Positions 1 through 8,900 of a DNA stretch of 57,585 bases are shown piece after piece (within the stretch, counting starts at the first letter, position 1; each line of letters begins with the position of its first letter). Made by a program: the position numbers and the translations under genes. Source of the DNA: Streptomyces sp. A012304 (GTDB taxonomy: Bacteria; Actinomycetota; Actinomycetes; Streptomycetales; Streptomycetaceae); assembly GCF_026008495.1 (NCBI RefSeq), contig NZ_BQUN01000137.1, positions 1-57,585 on the forward strand. Direction: 5' to 3'. Under the pieces are notes generated by a model. The model was given only the letters and a program-made list of their open reading frames with translations, did no database searches and was not told where the DNA came from.

Positions 1-362
1 GAGAGACTCTCTCAGGCTTTCCTCCGGGCGCTTCCCTTCGGTCTTGCGTTTCCGACTCTATCAGTCTTTTTCCGTCTCCCTGACCACCCTCCCGCAGACA
101 TGCAGAAGGTGATCCAAAGAGAGGATCTGATGAGTTGGTTGCTGCTCGGTTAAGTGCGCTCGTTCGCGTCACTCACCCTCAAGCAGGAGTACGACTGTAC
201 ACGGGGCCGCAGAGCAGACGCAAATCGATTAAGGTAGTGGTCTAGACCACGGACGGATGCTCACGCGGAACCGGTACTTCATATGACATACCCTGCTGCA
301 CAGTGCGCCGTCCGGGACTGGCAGTGACGGCCCTGTACATCTCCATCCCTGGGAGGCTTCCC
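1..362. other. Intergenic leader upstream of crr
   Basis: There is no convincing gene in this stretch. The only clear element is the DasR-type palindrome at 236-251. A short self-complementary stretch (GAGAGACTCTCTC) lies at the very left edge and could be the end of a feature cut by the window. The likely crr-ptsI promoter should lie between about 150 and 300, but I could not fix -10 and -35 boxes with confidence. Confidence 0.6.
236..251. promoter_or_regulatory. DasR-responsive element (dre) upstream of crr-ptsI
   Basis: The sequence AGTGGTCTAGACCACG contains the perfect 12-bp palindrome TGGTCTAGACCA at 238-249. This matches the known dre consensus bound by the GntR-family regulator DasR, which is released by glucosamine-6-phosphate. 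It lies 112 bp upstream of the crr start codon. DasR control of pts genes is established in Streptomyces coelicolor. The operator role here is inferred from the motif match and its position. Confidence 0.85.
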
Positions 363-812
363 ATGACCACCGTGACGTCCCCTCTGGCAGGACGCGCCAT
401 CGGACTGGCCGCCGTGCCGGATCCGGTCTTCTCCGGGGCCATGGTCGGCCCGGGCACGGCGATCGATCCGGTGCGTGAGGCCTCCGAGGCCGTCGCACCC
501 GTGGACGGAGTCATCGTCTCCCTTCACCCTCACGCCTTCGTCGTGGTCGACGCCTACGGGCACGGCGTGCTCACCCACCTCGGCATCGACACGGTGCAGC
601 TCAACGGTGAGGGCTTCGAGCTCCTCGTGAACAAGGGCGACACGGTGACGCGTGGACAGAGCATCGTGCGGTGGAACCCCGCTGCGGTGGAGGCGGCCGG
701 CAAGTCCCCGGTGTGCCCCGTCGTCGCTCTCGAGGCCACTGCCGGCTCACTCGGCGAGCTCCGCGAGGACGGCGACGTGAAGACCGGCGACGTCCTCTTT
801 TCCTGGAACTGA
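363..812 (+). CDS. crr: PTS glucose-family EIIA component (EIIA-Crr)
   Basis: This 149-aa protein is the EIIA(Glc)-family phosphocarrier, which passes phosphate from HPr to sugar-specific EIIB domains. The phospho-accepting His is at about residue 72 in GVLTHLGIDTV, and a second conserved His lies just before it in YGHG. The protein is one EIIA domain with no fused EIIB or EIIC, the usual form in Streptomyces. ATG 363 is chosen because GGGAGG stands 6-7 bases before it; an upstream in-frame start at 303 lacks the family N-terminus. ptsI follows 78 bp downstream and the two are probably co-transcribed under the dre site at 236-251. In S. coelicolor this component serves N-acetylglucosamine and fructose uptake, because glucose there enters by a non-PTS route. 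Confidence 0.95.
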   Translation: MTTVTSPLAGRAIGLAAVPDPVFSGAMVGPGTAIDPVREASEAVAPVDGVIVSLHPHAFVVVDAYGHGVLTHLGIDTVQLNGEGFELLVNKGDTVTRGQSIVRWNPAAVEAAGKSPVCPVVALEATAGSLGELREDGDVKTGDVLFSWN

Positions 813-890
813 CACCGCCGCCGTCCTGTGACGGCATACACGACAACCATCGCGGCGGCGGGACCCGCCGCACTATCGGAGACGGGTGAG

Positions 891-2561
891 ATGGAGACAA
901 CGCTGCGAGGCGTCGGCGTGAGCCATGGCGTAGCGATCGGCGAGGTTCGGCACATGGGGACGGCGGTGCTCGAACCGCCCGCCAAGCAGATTCCGGCGGA
1001 GGACGCGGAACGTGAACAGGGACGTGCCCGCAAAGCCGTGGAGGCCGTGGCAGCCGACCTGATGGCGCGCGGCAATCTGGCGGGTGGCGAGGCCCAGGCC
1101 GTGCTCGAGGCGCAGGCCATGATGGCCCAGGACCCCGAGCTGATGGCGGACGTGGACCGGCGTATCGCCGTCGGTAGCACGGCCGAGCGTGCCGTGTACG
1201 ACGCGTTCGCCGCCTACCGCGAGCTGCTGGCGGGGGCCGGTGAGTATCTCGCCGGTCGTGTGGCCGACCTGGACGATGTGCGGAATCGTATCGTCGCCCG
1301 TCTGCTGGGCGTTCCGATGCCGGGCGTCCCGGACAGTGACGAGCCGTACGTGCTTGTTGCCAGGGACCTCGCGCCGGCCGACACCGCTCTGCTGGACCCG
1401 ACGCTGGTCCTCGGTTTCGTGACCGAGGAGGGTGGTCCGACCAGCCACAGTGCCATCCTGGCCCGGGCGCTCGGCGTTCCGGCTGTGGTGGCGCTCCCGG
1501 GTGCCGGTGAGCTCGCCGAGGGGACGGTGATCGCCGTCGACGGCAGCACGGGTGAGATATTCGTGAACCCGAGCGACGACAAGAAGGCTCAGATGCAGGC
1601 CGCGGCCGCGGAGCGCAAGGCCGCGCTGGCCGCGTCGACGGGGCCGGGTGTCACCGCGGACGGTCACAAGGTGCCGCTGCTGGCGAACGTCGGCGGACCG
1701 GCCGATGTGCCGGCCGCGGTGGAGGCGGGCGCGGAGGGTGTCGGTCTGTTCCGTACCGAGTTCCTCTTCCTCGACGACAGCAAGAAGGCGCCGTCCGAGG
1801 AGAAGCAGGTGGAGGCCTACCGACAGGTGCTCGAGGCCTTCCCCGAGGGCCGTGTCGTGGTGCGGGTGCTGGACGCGGGGGCCGACAAGCCGCTGGACTT
1901 CCTGACACCGGCGGACGAGCCGAACCCGGCGCTGGGCGTGCGGGGACTGCGGACGCTGCTGGATCATCCGGAGGTCCTGCGGACCCAGCTGACGGCGCTG
2001 GCGAAGGCCGCCGAGGGGCTGCCGGTCTACCTCGAGGTGATGGCGCCGATGGTGGCGGACCGTACCGACGCCAAAGCGTTCGCGGACGCGTGCCGCGAGG
2101 CCGGGCTGCGGGCGAAGTTCGGTGCGATGGTGGAGATCCCGTCGGCCGCGCTGCGCGCCCGTTCGATCCTGCAGGAGGTCGAGTTCCTGTCGCTGGGAAC
2201 GAACGACCTCGCTCAGTACACGTTCGCCGCGGACCGGCAGGTGGGTGCGGTGTCCCGTCTGCAGGACCCGTGGCAGCCCGCACTGCTCGATCTGGTCGCG
2301 TTGTCCGCGGAGGCGGCCAAGGCCGAGGGCAAGAGCTGTGGTGTCTGTGGCGAGGCCGCTTCGGACCCGCTGCTCGCGTGTGTGCTGGCCGGTCTGGGGG
2401 TCACCTCCCTGTCCATGGGTTCGGCGTCGATCCCCTATGTGCGGGCGACGCTGGCGAAGTACACGTTGGCGCAGTGCGAGCGGGCCGCGGCGGCCGCGCG
2501 GGCGGCCGACAGCGCCGAGGAGGCGCGGAACGCGGCTCAGGCCGTGCTGTCCGGTGAGTAG
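891..2561 (+). CDS. ptsI: PTS enzyme I (phosphoenolpyruvate-protein phosphotransferase)
   Basis: This 556-aa cytoplasmic enzyme takes phosphate from PEP and passes it to HPr, starting the PTS cascade. The active-site His is residue 186 in GGPTSHSAIL. The C-terminal PEP-binding barrel shows GLFRTEFLF, the LGTNDLAQY segment and the catalytic Cys in CGVCGEAASD. ATG 891 is chosen over GTG 828 because METTLRGVGVSHG is the family N-terminus and GGAGA lies upstream; the 828 start would add 21 residues of no known domain. Length is normal for the family. It is the second gene of the crr-ptsI operon and is followed by a strong hairpin at 2593-2628. Confidence 0.95.
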   Translation: METTLRGVGVSHGVAIGEVRHMGTAVLEPPAKQIPAEDAEREQGRARKAVEAVAADLMARGNLAGGEAQAVLEAQAMMAQDPELMADVDRRIAVGSTAERAVYDAFAAYRELLAGAGEYLAGRVADLDDVRNRIVARLLGVPMPGVPDSDEPYVLVARDLAPADTALLDPTLVLGFVTEEGGPTSHSAILARALGVPAVVALPGAGELAEGTVIAVDGSTGEIFVNPSDDKKAQMQAAAAERKAALAASTGPGVTADGHKVPLLANVGGPADVPAAVEAGAEGVGLFRTEFLFLDDSKKAPSEEKQVEAYRQVLEAFPEGRVVVRVLDAGADKPLDFLTPADEPNPALGVRGLRTLLDHPEVLRTQLTALAKAAEGLPVYLEVMAPMVADRTDAKAFADACREAGLRAKFGAMVEIPSAALRARSILQEVEFLSLGTNDLAQYTFAADRQVGAVSRLQDPWQPALLDLVALSAEAAKAEGKSCGVCGEAASDPLLACVLAGLGVTSLSMGSASIPYVRATLAKYTLAQCERAAAAARAADSAEEARNAAQAVLSGE

Positions 2562-2592
2562 GGGTCGCGCCACGCCGCTGATCGGCTGGTGA

Positions 2593-2628
2593 GGAGGGGC
2601 GCTCCGCCTTCGGGTGGGGCGCCCCTTC
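2593..2628 (+). terminator. Terminator-like hairpin after ptsI
   Basis: A stem of about 14 bp (2595-2608 with 2613-2626, two G-T wobbles) closes on a TTCG tetraloop flanked by C and G, the very stable UUCG type. There is no long T tract, as usual for Streptomyces. It lies between ptsI and the convergent gene ending at 2646, so it could serve both directions. Confidence 0.75.
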
Positions 2629-2645
2629 CTGTGTCCTCCTTTGTG

Positions 2646-3545
2646 TCAGTGGCGGTGAGGCGGCGCCGGCCCGTCGTTCTCCGGGGCGAGGTCGGGGGGC
2701 GCGCAGTAGTCGACGCCCGACTCGGGTGAGATGAGCTCTCCGGATTCGACGTCGGTGCAGTAGGCGTCGAAGACCTCGCCGGCGGTCAGGGGTTCCAGGT
2801 CGTCTCCGCGCAGGCGCCAGCCGTAGATCTGGTCGGGTGCGCCCGGGATGGTGGTGCGCATGACCAGGCCGCCGGGTTGCTGGGTGGCGAGGCCGAGGGC
2901 CAGGACGGTGGTGAACTCGAGGACCTCGGCCTCATCGAGTGGGATGGTGCCGGTCGCCGTGTCGTCGGCGTGCAGGACGGCGACGAGCGTTTCGGGAGTT
3001 CCCGTGACGCTGCAGACGAGGTGGCGGCTGCCCGGCGGCGCTGTGTCGAGGATGCGGCCGAGGAGGCCCGAGGCGCGGGCGAACGCCGCACGGCCGATGT
3101 CCTCGCCGCAGGTCGCGCAGGCGCCGAGGCGGGCCAGGAGGGTGGCCGCGTACTCCCAGGTCGCCTGGCGGACGGCTTCGTCGACGAGGGTGGGCACGAG
3201 GTCGGCGAGGGGCTGGCCCTCGTAGGGGATGGTGGGGCCGGTGGTCGCCAGTTCGGCGGTGAAGCGGGAGCGGTGGGCCGGGACGTCGGGGTCGAGGCCC
3301 TTGGCGGTGCAGAACTCGGCGTACTCCTGGGGGTCGAAGAGGGCGACGGTGGTGTGGATCCCTTGGAGGGCTCGCGTTTTGAGGAGTTCCTCGACCTGTT
3401 GGAGATACGTGGTGTGGTCGTCGAAGGTGAAGCTTCGGTAGCGCCGCATGGCACGGAAGTCGTGCTCATCGGTGAGCAGGCCGATCGTGCCCGCGATCTC
3501 GCGGCGCAGGACGCGTCGCATGGTCTGGTGGTCGGTGTGCGCCAT
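2646..3545 (-). CDS. Hypothetical protein
   Basis: This 299-aa soluble protein matches no family I recognise. The N-terminal half is charged and helical (RRVLRREIAGTIGLL). A CATCGEDIG segment near the middle holds a CxxC pair that could bind metal but stands alone. The C-terminus is acidic and then ends in a Pro/His tail. There is no signal peptide or membrane segment. ATG 3545 is chosen because GGGGGAAAC precedes it directly; an in-frame GTG at 3563 would place that Shine-Dalgarno inside the gene. It is transcribed alone, convergent with ptsI and 222 bp downstream of the acetoacetyl-CoA synthetase on the same strand. Confidence 0.8.
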   Translation of the reverse strand: MAHTDHQTMRRVLRREIAGTIGLLTDEHDFRAMRRYRSFTFDDHTTYLQQVEELLKTRALQGIHTTVALFDPQEYAEFCTAKGLDPDVPAHRSRFTAELATTGPTIPYEGQPLADLVPTLVDEAVRQATWEYAATLLARLGACATCGEDIGRAAFARASGLLGRILDTAPPGSRHLVCSVTGTPETLVAVLHADDTATGTIPLDEAEVLEFTTVLALGLATQQPGGLVMRTTIPGAPDQIYGWRLRGDDLEPLTAGEVFDAYCTDVESGELISPESGVDYCAPPDLAPENDGPAPPHRH

Positions 3546-3767
3546 GTTTCCCCCTGTGTGCACAGTCGATCAATGCTCACTCACAGTAATCGACGGCACT
3601 GACAACGGCGGCTGGAGCCCGTCCGGCGCGAGCCTGGCGGGGAAGAACGCGCAGGTCACAACGGTGAGGTGGTCGATGGCGGGTCGACCGAGGGGTCGGC
3701 GGCGGTTCCCCACGGTGATGGTGCGTCCGAGGTTCGCGGTGGGTCTTCGCCGCCGGCCTCGGGACGG

Positions 3768-5735
3768 TCAGGCTCGCTTCTGCGCGAGTTCCTCGTAGAA
3801 GTGCAGCAGGTCGAGGTTGTCGATGGAGCCCGGGTTGACCGCCTTCTCCAGGGGGGTGCCTTGCAGGAGGCGCTTGACGGGGACCTCGATGCGCTTTCCG
3901 GTGAGGGTGTGCGGGACTCCGGGCACCTCGATGATCTCGTCGGGGATGTGGCGCGGGGAGAGTTCTTCACGGATGGCCTGCTTGATGCGGGCGAGGAGCG
4001 CCTCGTCGAGCTCGGCTCCGGGGGCCAGGTGGACGAAGAGGGGCATCCAGTAACCGCCGTCTGGCTGCTCGATGCCGATGACGAGGGATTCCTTGATCTC
4101 GGGAAGCCGTTCGACGACTTCGTAGATGTCGGCCGAGCCCATGCGGACGCCCTGGCGGTTGAGGGTGGAGTCGGAGCGGCCGTGGATGATGACGGAGCCG
4201 CGTGAGGTGACGGTGATCCAGTCGCCGTGGCGCCACACGCCGGGGTAGGTGTCGAAGTAGCTGTCGTGGTAGCGGCTGCCGTCGGGGTCGTTCCAGAAGT
4301 AGACCGGCATGGACGGCATGGGGTTGGTGACGACCAGCTCGCCGACCTCGTCGACGACCGGGTGGCCGTTCGGGTCCCAGGACTGCAGGTCGGTGCCGAG
4401 GCTGGGTGCCTGGAGTTCGCCGGTGTACACGGGGAGTGTCGGGACGGCTCCGGCGAAGCAGGAGCAGACGTCGGTGCCGCCGCTGACGGAGGCGATCCAG
4501 AGGTCGTCGCGGACCTCGTCGTGCAGCCAGCGGAAGCCGTCGGGCGGAAGAGGTGAGCCGGTGGTGGCCACGCACTGGACCGTCGAGAGGTCGAAGTCGC
4601 GGGAGGGGTGGACGTCCGCCTTGCGGCAGGCCATGACGTAGGCGGCCGAGGTGCCGTAGAGGGTGGCTCCCGTGCGTTCGGCGACCCGCCACTGGGCGGC
4701 TGTGTCGGGGTAGCCGGGGCTGCCGTCGTAGAGGACGACCGTCGTGCCGGTCAGGAGGCCGGAGACGAGGAAGTTCCACATCATCCAGCCGGTCGAGGTG
4801 TACCAGAAGAAACGATCCTCGGGGCCCAGGTCGCAGTGCAGGCCGAGTTGCTTGAGGTGTTCGACCAGGATGCCGCCCTGGGACTGGACGATGGCCTTGG
4901 GCAGGCCAGTGGTGCCGGAGGAGTAGAGCACCCACAGGGGGTGGTCGAAGGCGACCTGTTCGAAGACCGGTTCCTCGTCCGCGGCTGTCAGGGCGGACCA
5001 TTCCAGGGCGCCGTCGGGTGCCTCGCTGCCCAGGAGGGGGATGTGGACCACGGCGCGCAGGGTGGGCAGTTCGCGGCGGAGTTCGGCGACGACGGCGCGG
5101 CGGTCGTGTTCCTTGCCACCGTAGCGGTAGCCGTCGACGGTGAACAGGACGACGGGCTCCACCTGCTGGAAGCGGTCGAGGACGCTGCGGGCGCCGAAGT
5201 CGGGGGCGCAGGAGGTCCAGACGCCGCCCACGGCCGCCGTGGCGAGGAGGGCGACGACGGCCTGTGGGATGTTGGGGAGGTAGGCGCTGACCCGGTCGCC
5301 GGGGCGGACGCCGAGGGAGCGCAGTTCCGCGGCGAGGGAGCCGACCTGGCGGCGCAGCTCGGACCAGGTCACCGGGCGCGGTTCGTGGGTCTCGTCGACA
5401 TGGAGGAGGGCCGGTTCGTCCGCGCGGGTGGTGCTCGCGCGCAGGGCGTGCTCGGCGTAGTTCAGCGTCGCCCCGGGGAACCACTCGGCGCCGGGCATGG
5501 AGCGGTCGCCCAGCACGCGCGCGTAGGGGCTGGAGAACCGGACGTCGAACCACTCGGTGACGGCCTTCCAGAACGTCTCGAGGTTGTCGACGGACCAGCG
5601 GTGCAGGGCCGGATAACCGCCGTCGGCCGGGGCACCGTGGTGTTCGGCCGTCCAGGCCTGGAACCTGGTGACCTGGGCTTGGGCGATGCGCTGCGGATCG
5701 GGCCGCCAGAGCGGCTCGGGGTTCACGGTCGACAT
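3768..5735 (-). CDS. Acetoacetyl-CoA synthetase (acetoacetate-CoA ligase)
   Basis: This 655-aa enzyme of the ANL adenylating superfamily activates acetoacetate to acetoacetyl-CoA with ATP. The N-terminus (LWRPDPQRIAQAQVTRFQAW) carries the cap typical of acetoacetate-CoA ligases rather than acetyl-CoA synthetases. Adenylation motif A3 is LYSSGTTGLPKAIVQ and the hinge region is HGRSDSTLNRQGVRMG. The acetylatable Lys motif is near the C-terminus in TLTGKRIEVPVKRLL. ATG 5735 follows AGGAGCCGCCCC, a good ribosome site, so in-frame sequence further upstream is not used. It is divergent from the GH31 gene across about 200 bp. A role in ketone-body or leucine catabolism is inferred from family. Confidence 0.92.
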   Translation of the reverse strand: MSTVNPEPLWRPDPQRIAQAQVTRFQAWTAEHHGAPADGGYPALHRWSVDNLETFWKAVTEWFDVRFSSPYARVLGDRSMPGAEWFPGATLNYAEHALRASTTRADEPALLHVDETHEPRPVTWSELRRQVGSLAAELRSLGVRPGDRVSAYLPNIPQAVVALLATAAVGGVWTSCAPDFGARSVLDRFQQVEPVVLFTVDGYRYGGKEHDRRAVVAELRRELPTLRAVVHIPLLGSEAPDGALEWSALTAADEEPVFEQVAFDHPLWVLYSSGTTGLPKAIVQSQGGILVEHLKQLGLHCDLGPEDRFFWYTSTGWMMWNFLVSGLLTGTTVVLYDGSPGYPDTAAQWRVAERTGATLYGTSAAYVMACRKADVHPSRDFDLSTVQCVATTGSPLPPDGFRWLHDEVRDDLWIASVSGGTDVCSCFAGAVPTLPVYTGELQAPSLGTDLQSWDPNGHPVVDEVGELVVTNPMPSMPVYFWNDPDGSRYHDSYFDTYPGVWRHGDWITVTSRGSVIIHGRSDSTLNRQGVRMGSADIYEVVERLPEIKESLVIGIEQPDGGYWMPLFVHLAPGAELDEALLARIKQAIREELSPRHIPDEIIEVPGVPHTLTGKRIEVPVKRLLQGTPLEKAVNPGSIDNLDLLHFYEELAQKRA

Positions 5736-5910
5736 GGGGCGGCTCCTGGACTGTGCGCGTCGTGTGCGTCGACCGCGCACGTGCCGGGGTGTGCGCGTGA
5801 CGCGACTGATACGGACGATGCCACGTGATCGACTTCTACACCAGGGTGTGCCCCACACAGTCGGCGTCGTGAAGATGTGGTCCCGCCACAGGTGAACGGA
5901 AGTTGAACGA

Positions 5911-5922
5911 CACACGCGTGTG
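5911..5922. promoter_or_regulatory. Perfect 12-bp palindrome upstream of GH31 gene
   Basis: CACACGCGTGTG is a perfect palindrome 17 bp before the GH31 start, inside the divergent region shared with acetoacetyl-CoA synthetase. Its place next to the start suggests a repressor operator, but no regulator is known for it. It resembles the CACGCGCGCGTG repeat found elsewhere in the window and may belong to that group instead. Confidence 0.35.
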
Positions 5923-5939
5923 GAGCGGCGAGTGGCAGG

Positions 5940-8327
5940 GTGAGCAGCATGGACGGTCGTGACCTGGTGCGTTCGATGAAGGCGGTCGGTTCTGCGGGGG
6001 CGGCCCAAGGGTTGCGGACCGTACGGGCCGCGTGGCGCAGGAGGCGTGCCGACGTCACTGGGTTGCCGACGCGCCGCACCGAGCGGGCGCGGGTGCCGGG
6101 GGCGGTGCGGGAGGTCGAGCCCGGGCCGGGCGGCGGGACGATCAGGTTCGCCCGCTCGGAGCTGCGGATCCACGTCGCGGTGAACGGGGCCGTGTTCTGG
6201 GGCTGGGACGGGGCCGGCCCGGAGCCGTCGTACGCGCTGGTCGGGCGGTGCCCGGAGGCCGATCCCCGGGCGGTCCTGGAGCCCGACAAGGACGGTGGCT
6301 GGCGGGTCGTGGCCGAGCGGGTGACCGTCGTGGTCTCGCGGCACGGGGCGATCGAGGTGTGCACGCCGGGGGGCGTGCCCTTGCGACGGGACCTGCCGCC
6401 GCGGTGGTGGGAGCCCGAGGGTGGCGGCCCGGGGCGTTGGATGCAGCGCTCGGAGGTGGCGGCGGACGCCCGTTTCTTCGGTCTCGGGGGGCGGGCGTCG
6501 GGGCCGCGGCTGCGGGCGGGGACGTACCGGCTGTGGAACACCGATCCGGGGCACGTGTTCGGCTGTGAGGACGATCCGCTCTACCTCACGATGCCGGTGC
6601 AGCTGGTGGTGGCCGACGCGGGCACGCATCTGGCCTTCCACGACAGCTCCTGGGACGGCACGGTGGCCCTGCGGGAGGGTGAGGAGGGCGCCGGCTCCGG
6701 GCACGACCGGCTGGGCACCTGCGAGCTACGGATGGAGGGCGGCCCGCTGCGCTGCTGGGTGATGGTGGGGACGCCTGCGCGCGTGCTGCGTACATGGGTG
6801 TCTCTGACCGGGGCACCGGCGCTGCCGCCGTCCTGGGCGCTCGGGCACCATCACGCGCGGTGGGGCTTCGGCAGCGAGCAGGAGGTGCGGCGTGTCGTGG
6901 CGGGTTACCACGAGCACGGGCTGCCGCTCGACGCCGTGCATCTGGACATCGACCACTTCGACGGTCATCAGGTGTTCACGGTCGACCAGGAGCGTTTTCC
7001 CAAGCTGCCGGTGCTCGCCGAGGAGCTGCGGCGGGACGGGGTGCGGCTGGTGTCGATCGTGGACCCGGCCGTCAAGGCCGAGCCGGGCAACGCCGTCTAC
7101 GACAGTGGGGTCGGCGAGGACGCGTTCGTGCGGGATGCCTCGGGGCGACCGGTGGAGGGCGTGGTGTGGCCCGGGGAGGTGGTCTATCCCGACTTCACGC
7201 ACGCGCGCGTGCGTGAGTGGTGGGGTGGTCTGTACGCGGAACGGATCGCGCAGGGGTTCACGGGGTTCTGGCACGACATGAACGAGCCCACGTCGTTCAC
7301 GGCCTTCGGGGAGTCGACGCTGCCCCGCTCGGCCCGGCACGCGCTTGAGGGGCGGGGCGGCGACCACCGGGAGGCTCACAACGTCTACGGGCTGTGCATG
7401 GCGCAGGCGGGCTACGAGGGGTTGCGGAGGCTGCTTCCCGAGGAGCGTCCGTTCGTCTTCTCGCGCTCCGGCTGGGTGGGCCTGCAACGCTACGGCGGCA
7501 CCTGGTCGGGTGACGTGGCCACGGGCTGGTCCGGCCTGCGGGCGTCGCTGTCGCTGGTCATCGGTCTGGGACTGTGCGGGGTGCCGTACTCGGGGCCGGA
7601 CGTGGGTGGCTTCGACGGCAGTCCGTCGCCCGAGCTGTATCTGCGGTGGTTCCAGCTGGGTGCCTTCCTGCCGCTGTTCCGTACGCACGCGAGCCTGCGG
7701 GCGGGGCGCCGGGAGCCGTGGGAGTTCGGTCCGGAGGTGCTGGGTCACGCGCGCGTGGCGCTCTTGGAGCGCCGGCGGCTGCTGCCGTACTTCGTGACGC
7801 TGGCGCATCTGGCCCGGCGTACGGGAGCTCCCTATGTGCGGCCTTTGTGGTGGGGGGCGCCGGAGGACCGGGCGTTGCGGGACTGTGAGGACGCTTTCCT
7901 GTTGGGTGACGGTCTCCTGGTGGCGCCGGTGCTCGACCCGGGGACGAACCGGCGGGCGGTGCGGTTGCCGCGGGGGCGCTGGTACGACACGGCGACGGGG
8001 AAGGCCTACGAGGGGCCGGGGCAGGTGCTCGTCGACGCCCCTCTGGCGCGTATTCCGGTGCTCGCGCGCGCGGGTGCGGTCATACCGGTGCGTGGGCGGG
8101 ACGGTGGGCTGGAGCTGGAGGTGTGGGCGCCTGCCCTGGGCCGGACGGGAGGCGGCCTGGTGGTGCGGGACGCGGGCGACGGCTGGGACGATCCCGAGCT
8201 CGAGCGGTACGTCGCCCGCTGGGAGGGCGGCCGGGGCGTCGTCGTCGAGCGGGAGGGTGAGGACGGCGTGTGCGAGCCGTCCCACCCTGTGCGCGTACGC
8301 GGGCTGGGCGGGCCGGCTCAGACGTAG
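5940..8327 (+). CDS. Glycoside hydrolase family 31 (alpha-glucosidase-like)
   Basis: This 795-aa retaining glycosidase probably acts on alpha-linked glucosides. The catalytic nucleophile is Asp446 in GFWHDMNEPTS, the GH31 signature. The acid/base is the Asp at about 525 in WSGDVATGW. An N-terminal beta-sandwich occupies roughly residues 30-270, the barrel 290-640, and C-terminal sheet domains follow. No signal peptide is evident, so the enzyme is probably cytoplasmic and acts on imported oligosaccharides. GTG 5940 is the longest start; ATG 5949 is an alternative only three codons later. Its 3' end overlaps the convergent NUDIX gene by 10 bp. It contains two copies of the CACGCGCGCGTG repeat. 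Substrate specificity cannot be read from the sequence. Confidence 0.9.
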   Translation: MSSMDGRDLVRSMKAVGSAGAAQGLRTVRAAWRRRRADVTGLPTRRTERARVPGAVREVEPGPGGGTIRFARSELRIHVAVNGAVFWGWDGAGPEPSYALVGRCPEADPRAVLEPDKDGGWRVVAERVTVVVSRHGAIEVCTPGGVPLRRDLPPRWWEPEGGGPGRWMQRSEVAADARFFGLGGRASGPRLRAGTYRLWNTDPGHVFGCEDDPLYLTMPVQLVVADAGTHLAFHDSSWDGTVALREGEEGAGSGHDRLGTCELRMEGGPLRCWVMVGTPARVLRTWVSLTGAPALPPSWALGHHHARWGFGSEQEVRRVVAGYHEHGLPLDAVHLDIDHFDGHQVFTVDQERFPKLPVLAEELRRDGVRLVSIVDPAVKAEPGNAVYDSGVGEDAFVRDASGRPVEGVVWPGEVVYPDFTHARVREWWGGLYAERIAQGFTGFWHDMNEPTSFTAFGESTLPRSARHALEGRGGDHREAHNVYGLCMAQAGYEGLRRLLPEERPFVFSRSGWVGLQRYGGTWSGDVATGWSGLRASLSLVIGLGLCGVPYSGPDVGGFDGSPSPELYLRWFQLGAFLPLFRTHASLRAGRREPWEFGPEVLGHARVALLERRRLLPYFVTLAHLARRTGAPYVRPLWWGAPEDRALRDCEDAFLLGDGLLVAPVLDPGTNRRAVRLPRGRWYDTATGKAYEGPGQVLVDAPLARIPVLARAGAVIPVRGRDGGLELEVWAPALGRTGGGLVVRDAGDGWDDPELERYVARWEGGRGVVVEREGEDGVCEPSHPVRVRGLGGPAQT
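7195..7216. repeat. 22-bp perfect palindrome containing CACGCGCGCGTG
   Basis: The 22 bases are exactly self-complementary and contain the recurrent 12-mer at 7200-7211. It lies inside the GH31 gene, where the 12-mer is read in frame as His-Ala-Arg-Val. Confidence 0.85.
7746..7757. repeat. CACGCGCGCGTG palindrome
   Basis: Exact copy of the recurrent 12-bp palindrome, inside the GH31 gene and read in frame as His-Ala-Arg-Val. Confidence 0.85.
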
Positions 8328-8854
8328 CGGCCCTCGAAGAACGCCCGGGCGGCGAGCGTGTGCAGGGGGAAGGCCAGCTCCTCGGGCCTGCGCAGGAGGT
8401 GCCAGCCCTCGGTCTCGTCGGTGGGGGCCGAGGTCGGCAGGCGGTCCACGGGGCGTTCCGGCAGGAGGCCGAAGAGCAGGAGGTGGCCGTCGGGGGAGCT
8501 CATGGCGTCGGCGAGGCGTACTTCGCGGCTTGCGGCGTCGATGCCCGTCTCCTCCTTGAGCTCGCGGACGACGGCCTGCCGCCAGTCCTCGCGGTCGTCG
8601 ATGTAGCCGCCGGGCAGTGCGATGCCCCCGCGCGCGGGGCCGACGGTTCGGGTTATGACGACCAGGGCAGTGCCCTTCGTGTCGTACACGGGCTGGAGTG
8701 CGACGGCGACCGGCAGCGGGTTGCGGTAGGCCACGGTGGCGCAGGCCGGGCAGGTGCGGGGCCAGCCGGTGACGCCCTCCCCATAGGGTGCCCCGCAGCT
8801 CGAACAGTGGGAGTCGCGCGGGGAGTTGGTAGTGGGATGCTGAGTTTCGGACAC
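8318..8854 (-). CDS. NUDIX hydrolase with N-terminal zinc ribbon
   Basis: This 178-aa protein has two zinc-ribbon CxxC pairs near the N-terminus (CSSCGAP and CPACATVAYRNP) and then a complete NUDIX box: the Gly-x5-Glu part in GGYIDDRE and the catalytic part RELKEETGI. NUDIX enzymes cleave nucleoside diphosphates linked to another group and need Mg2+ bound by the box glutamates. The ribbon-NUDIX layout resembles NudC-like and ADP-ribose-type hydrolases, but the substrate is not shown by the sequence. The start is ATG 8854. The stop overlaps the end of the convergent GH31 gene by 10 bp. The VanX-like gene lies upstream with its start divergent from the next operon. Confidence 0.88.
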   Translation of the reverse strand: MSETQHPTTNSPRDSHCSSCGAPYGEGVTGWPRTCPACATVAYRNPLPVAVALQPVYDTKGTALVVITRTVGPARGGIALPGGYIDDREDWRQAVVRELKEETGIDAASREVRLADAMSSPDGHLLLFGLLPERPVDRLPTSAPTDETEGWHLLRRPEELAFPLHTLAARAFFEGRYV

Positions 8855-8900
8855 GCGGCGGACTGTATCCGATCATGGGCGGGCGTCGTGCGCGGGTGGC

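Noticed and set aside
3768..5828. Long open frames opposite the acetoacetyl-CoA synthetase (such as 4608-5828 plus)
   Set aside because: They are shadows caused by G/C-rich third positions: low-complexity Gly/Val/Ala composition, no family motif and no ribosome site, while the minus strand encodes a complete known enzyme.
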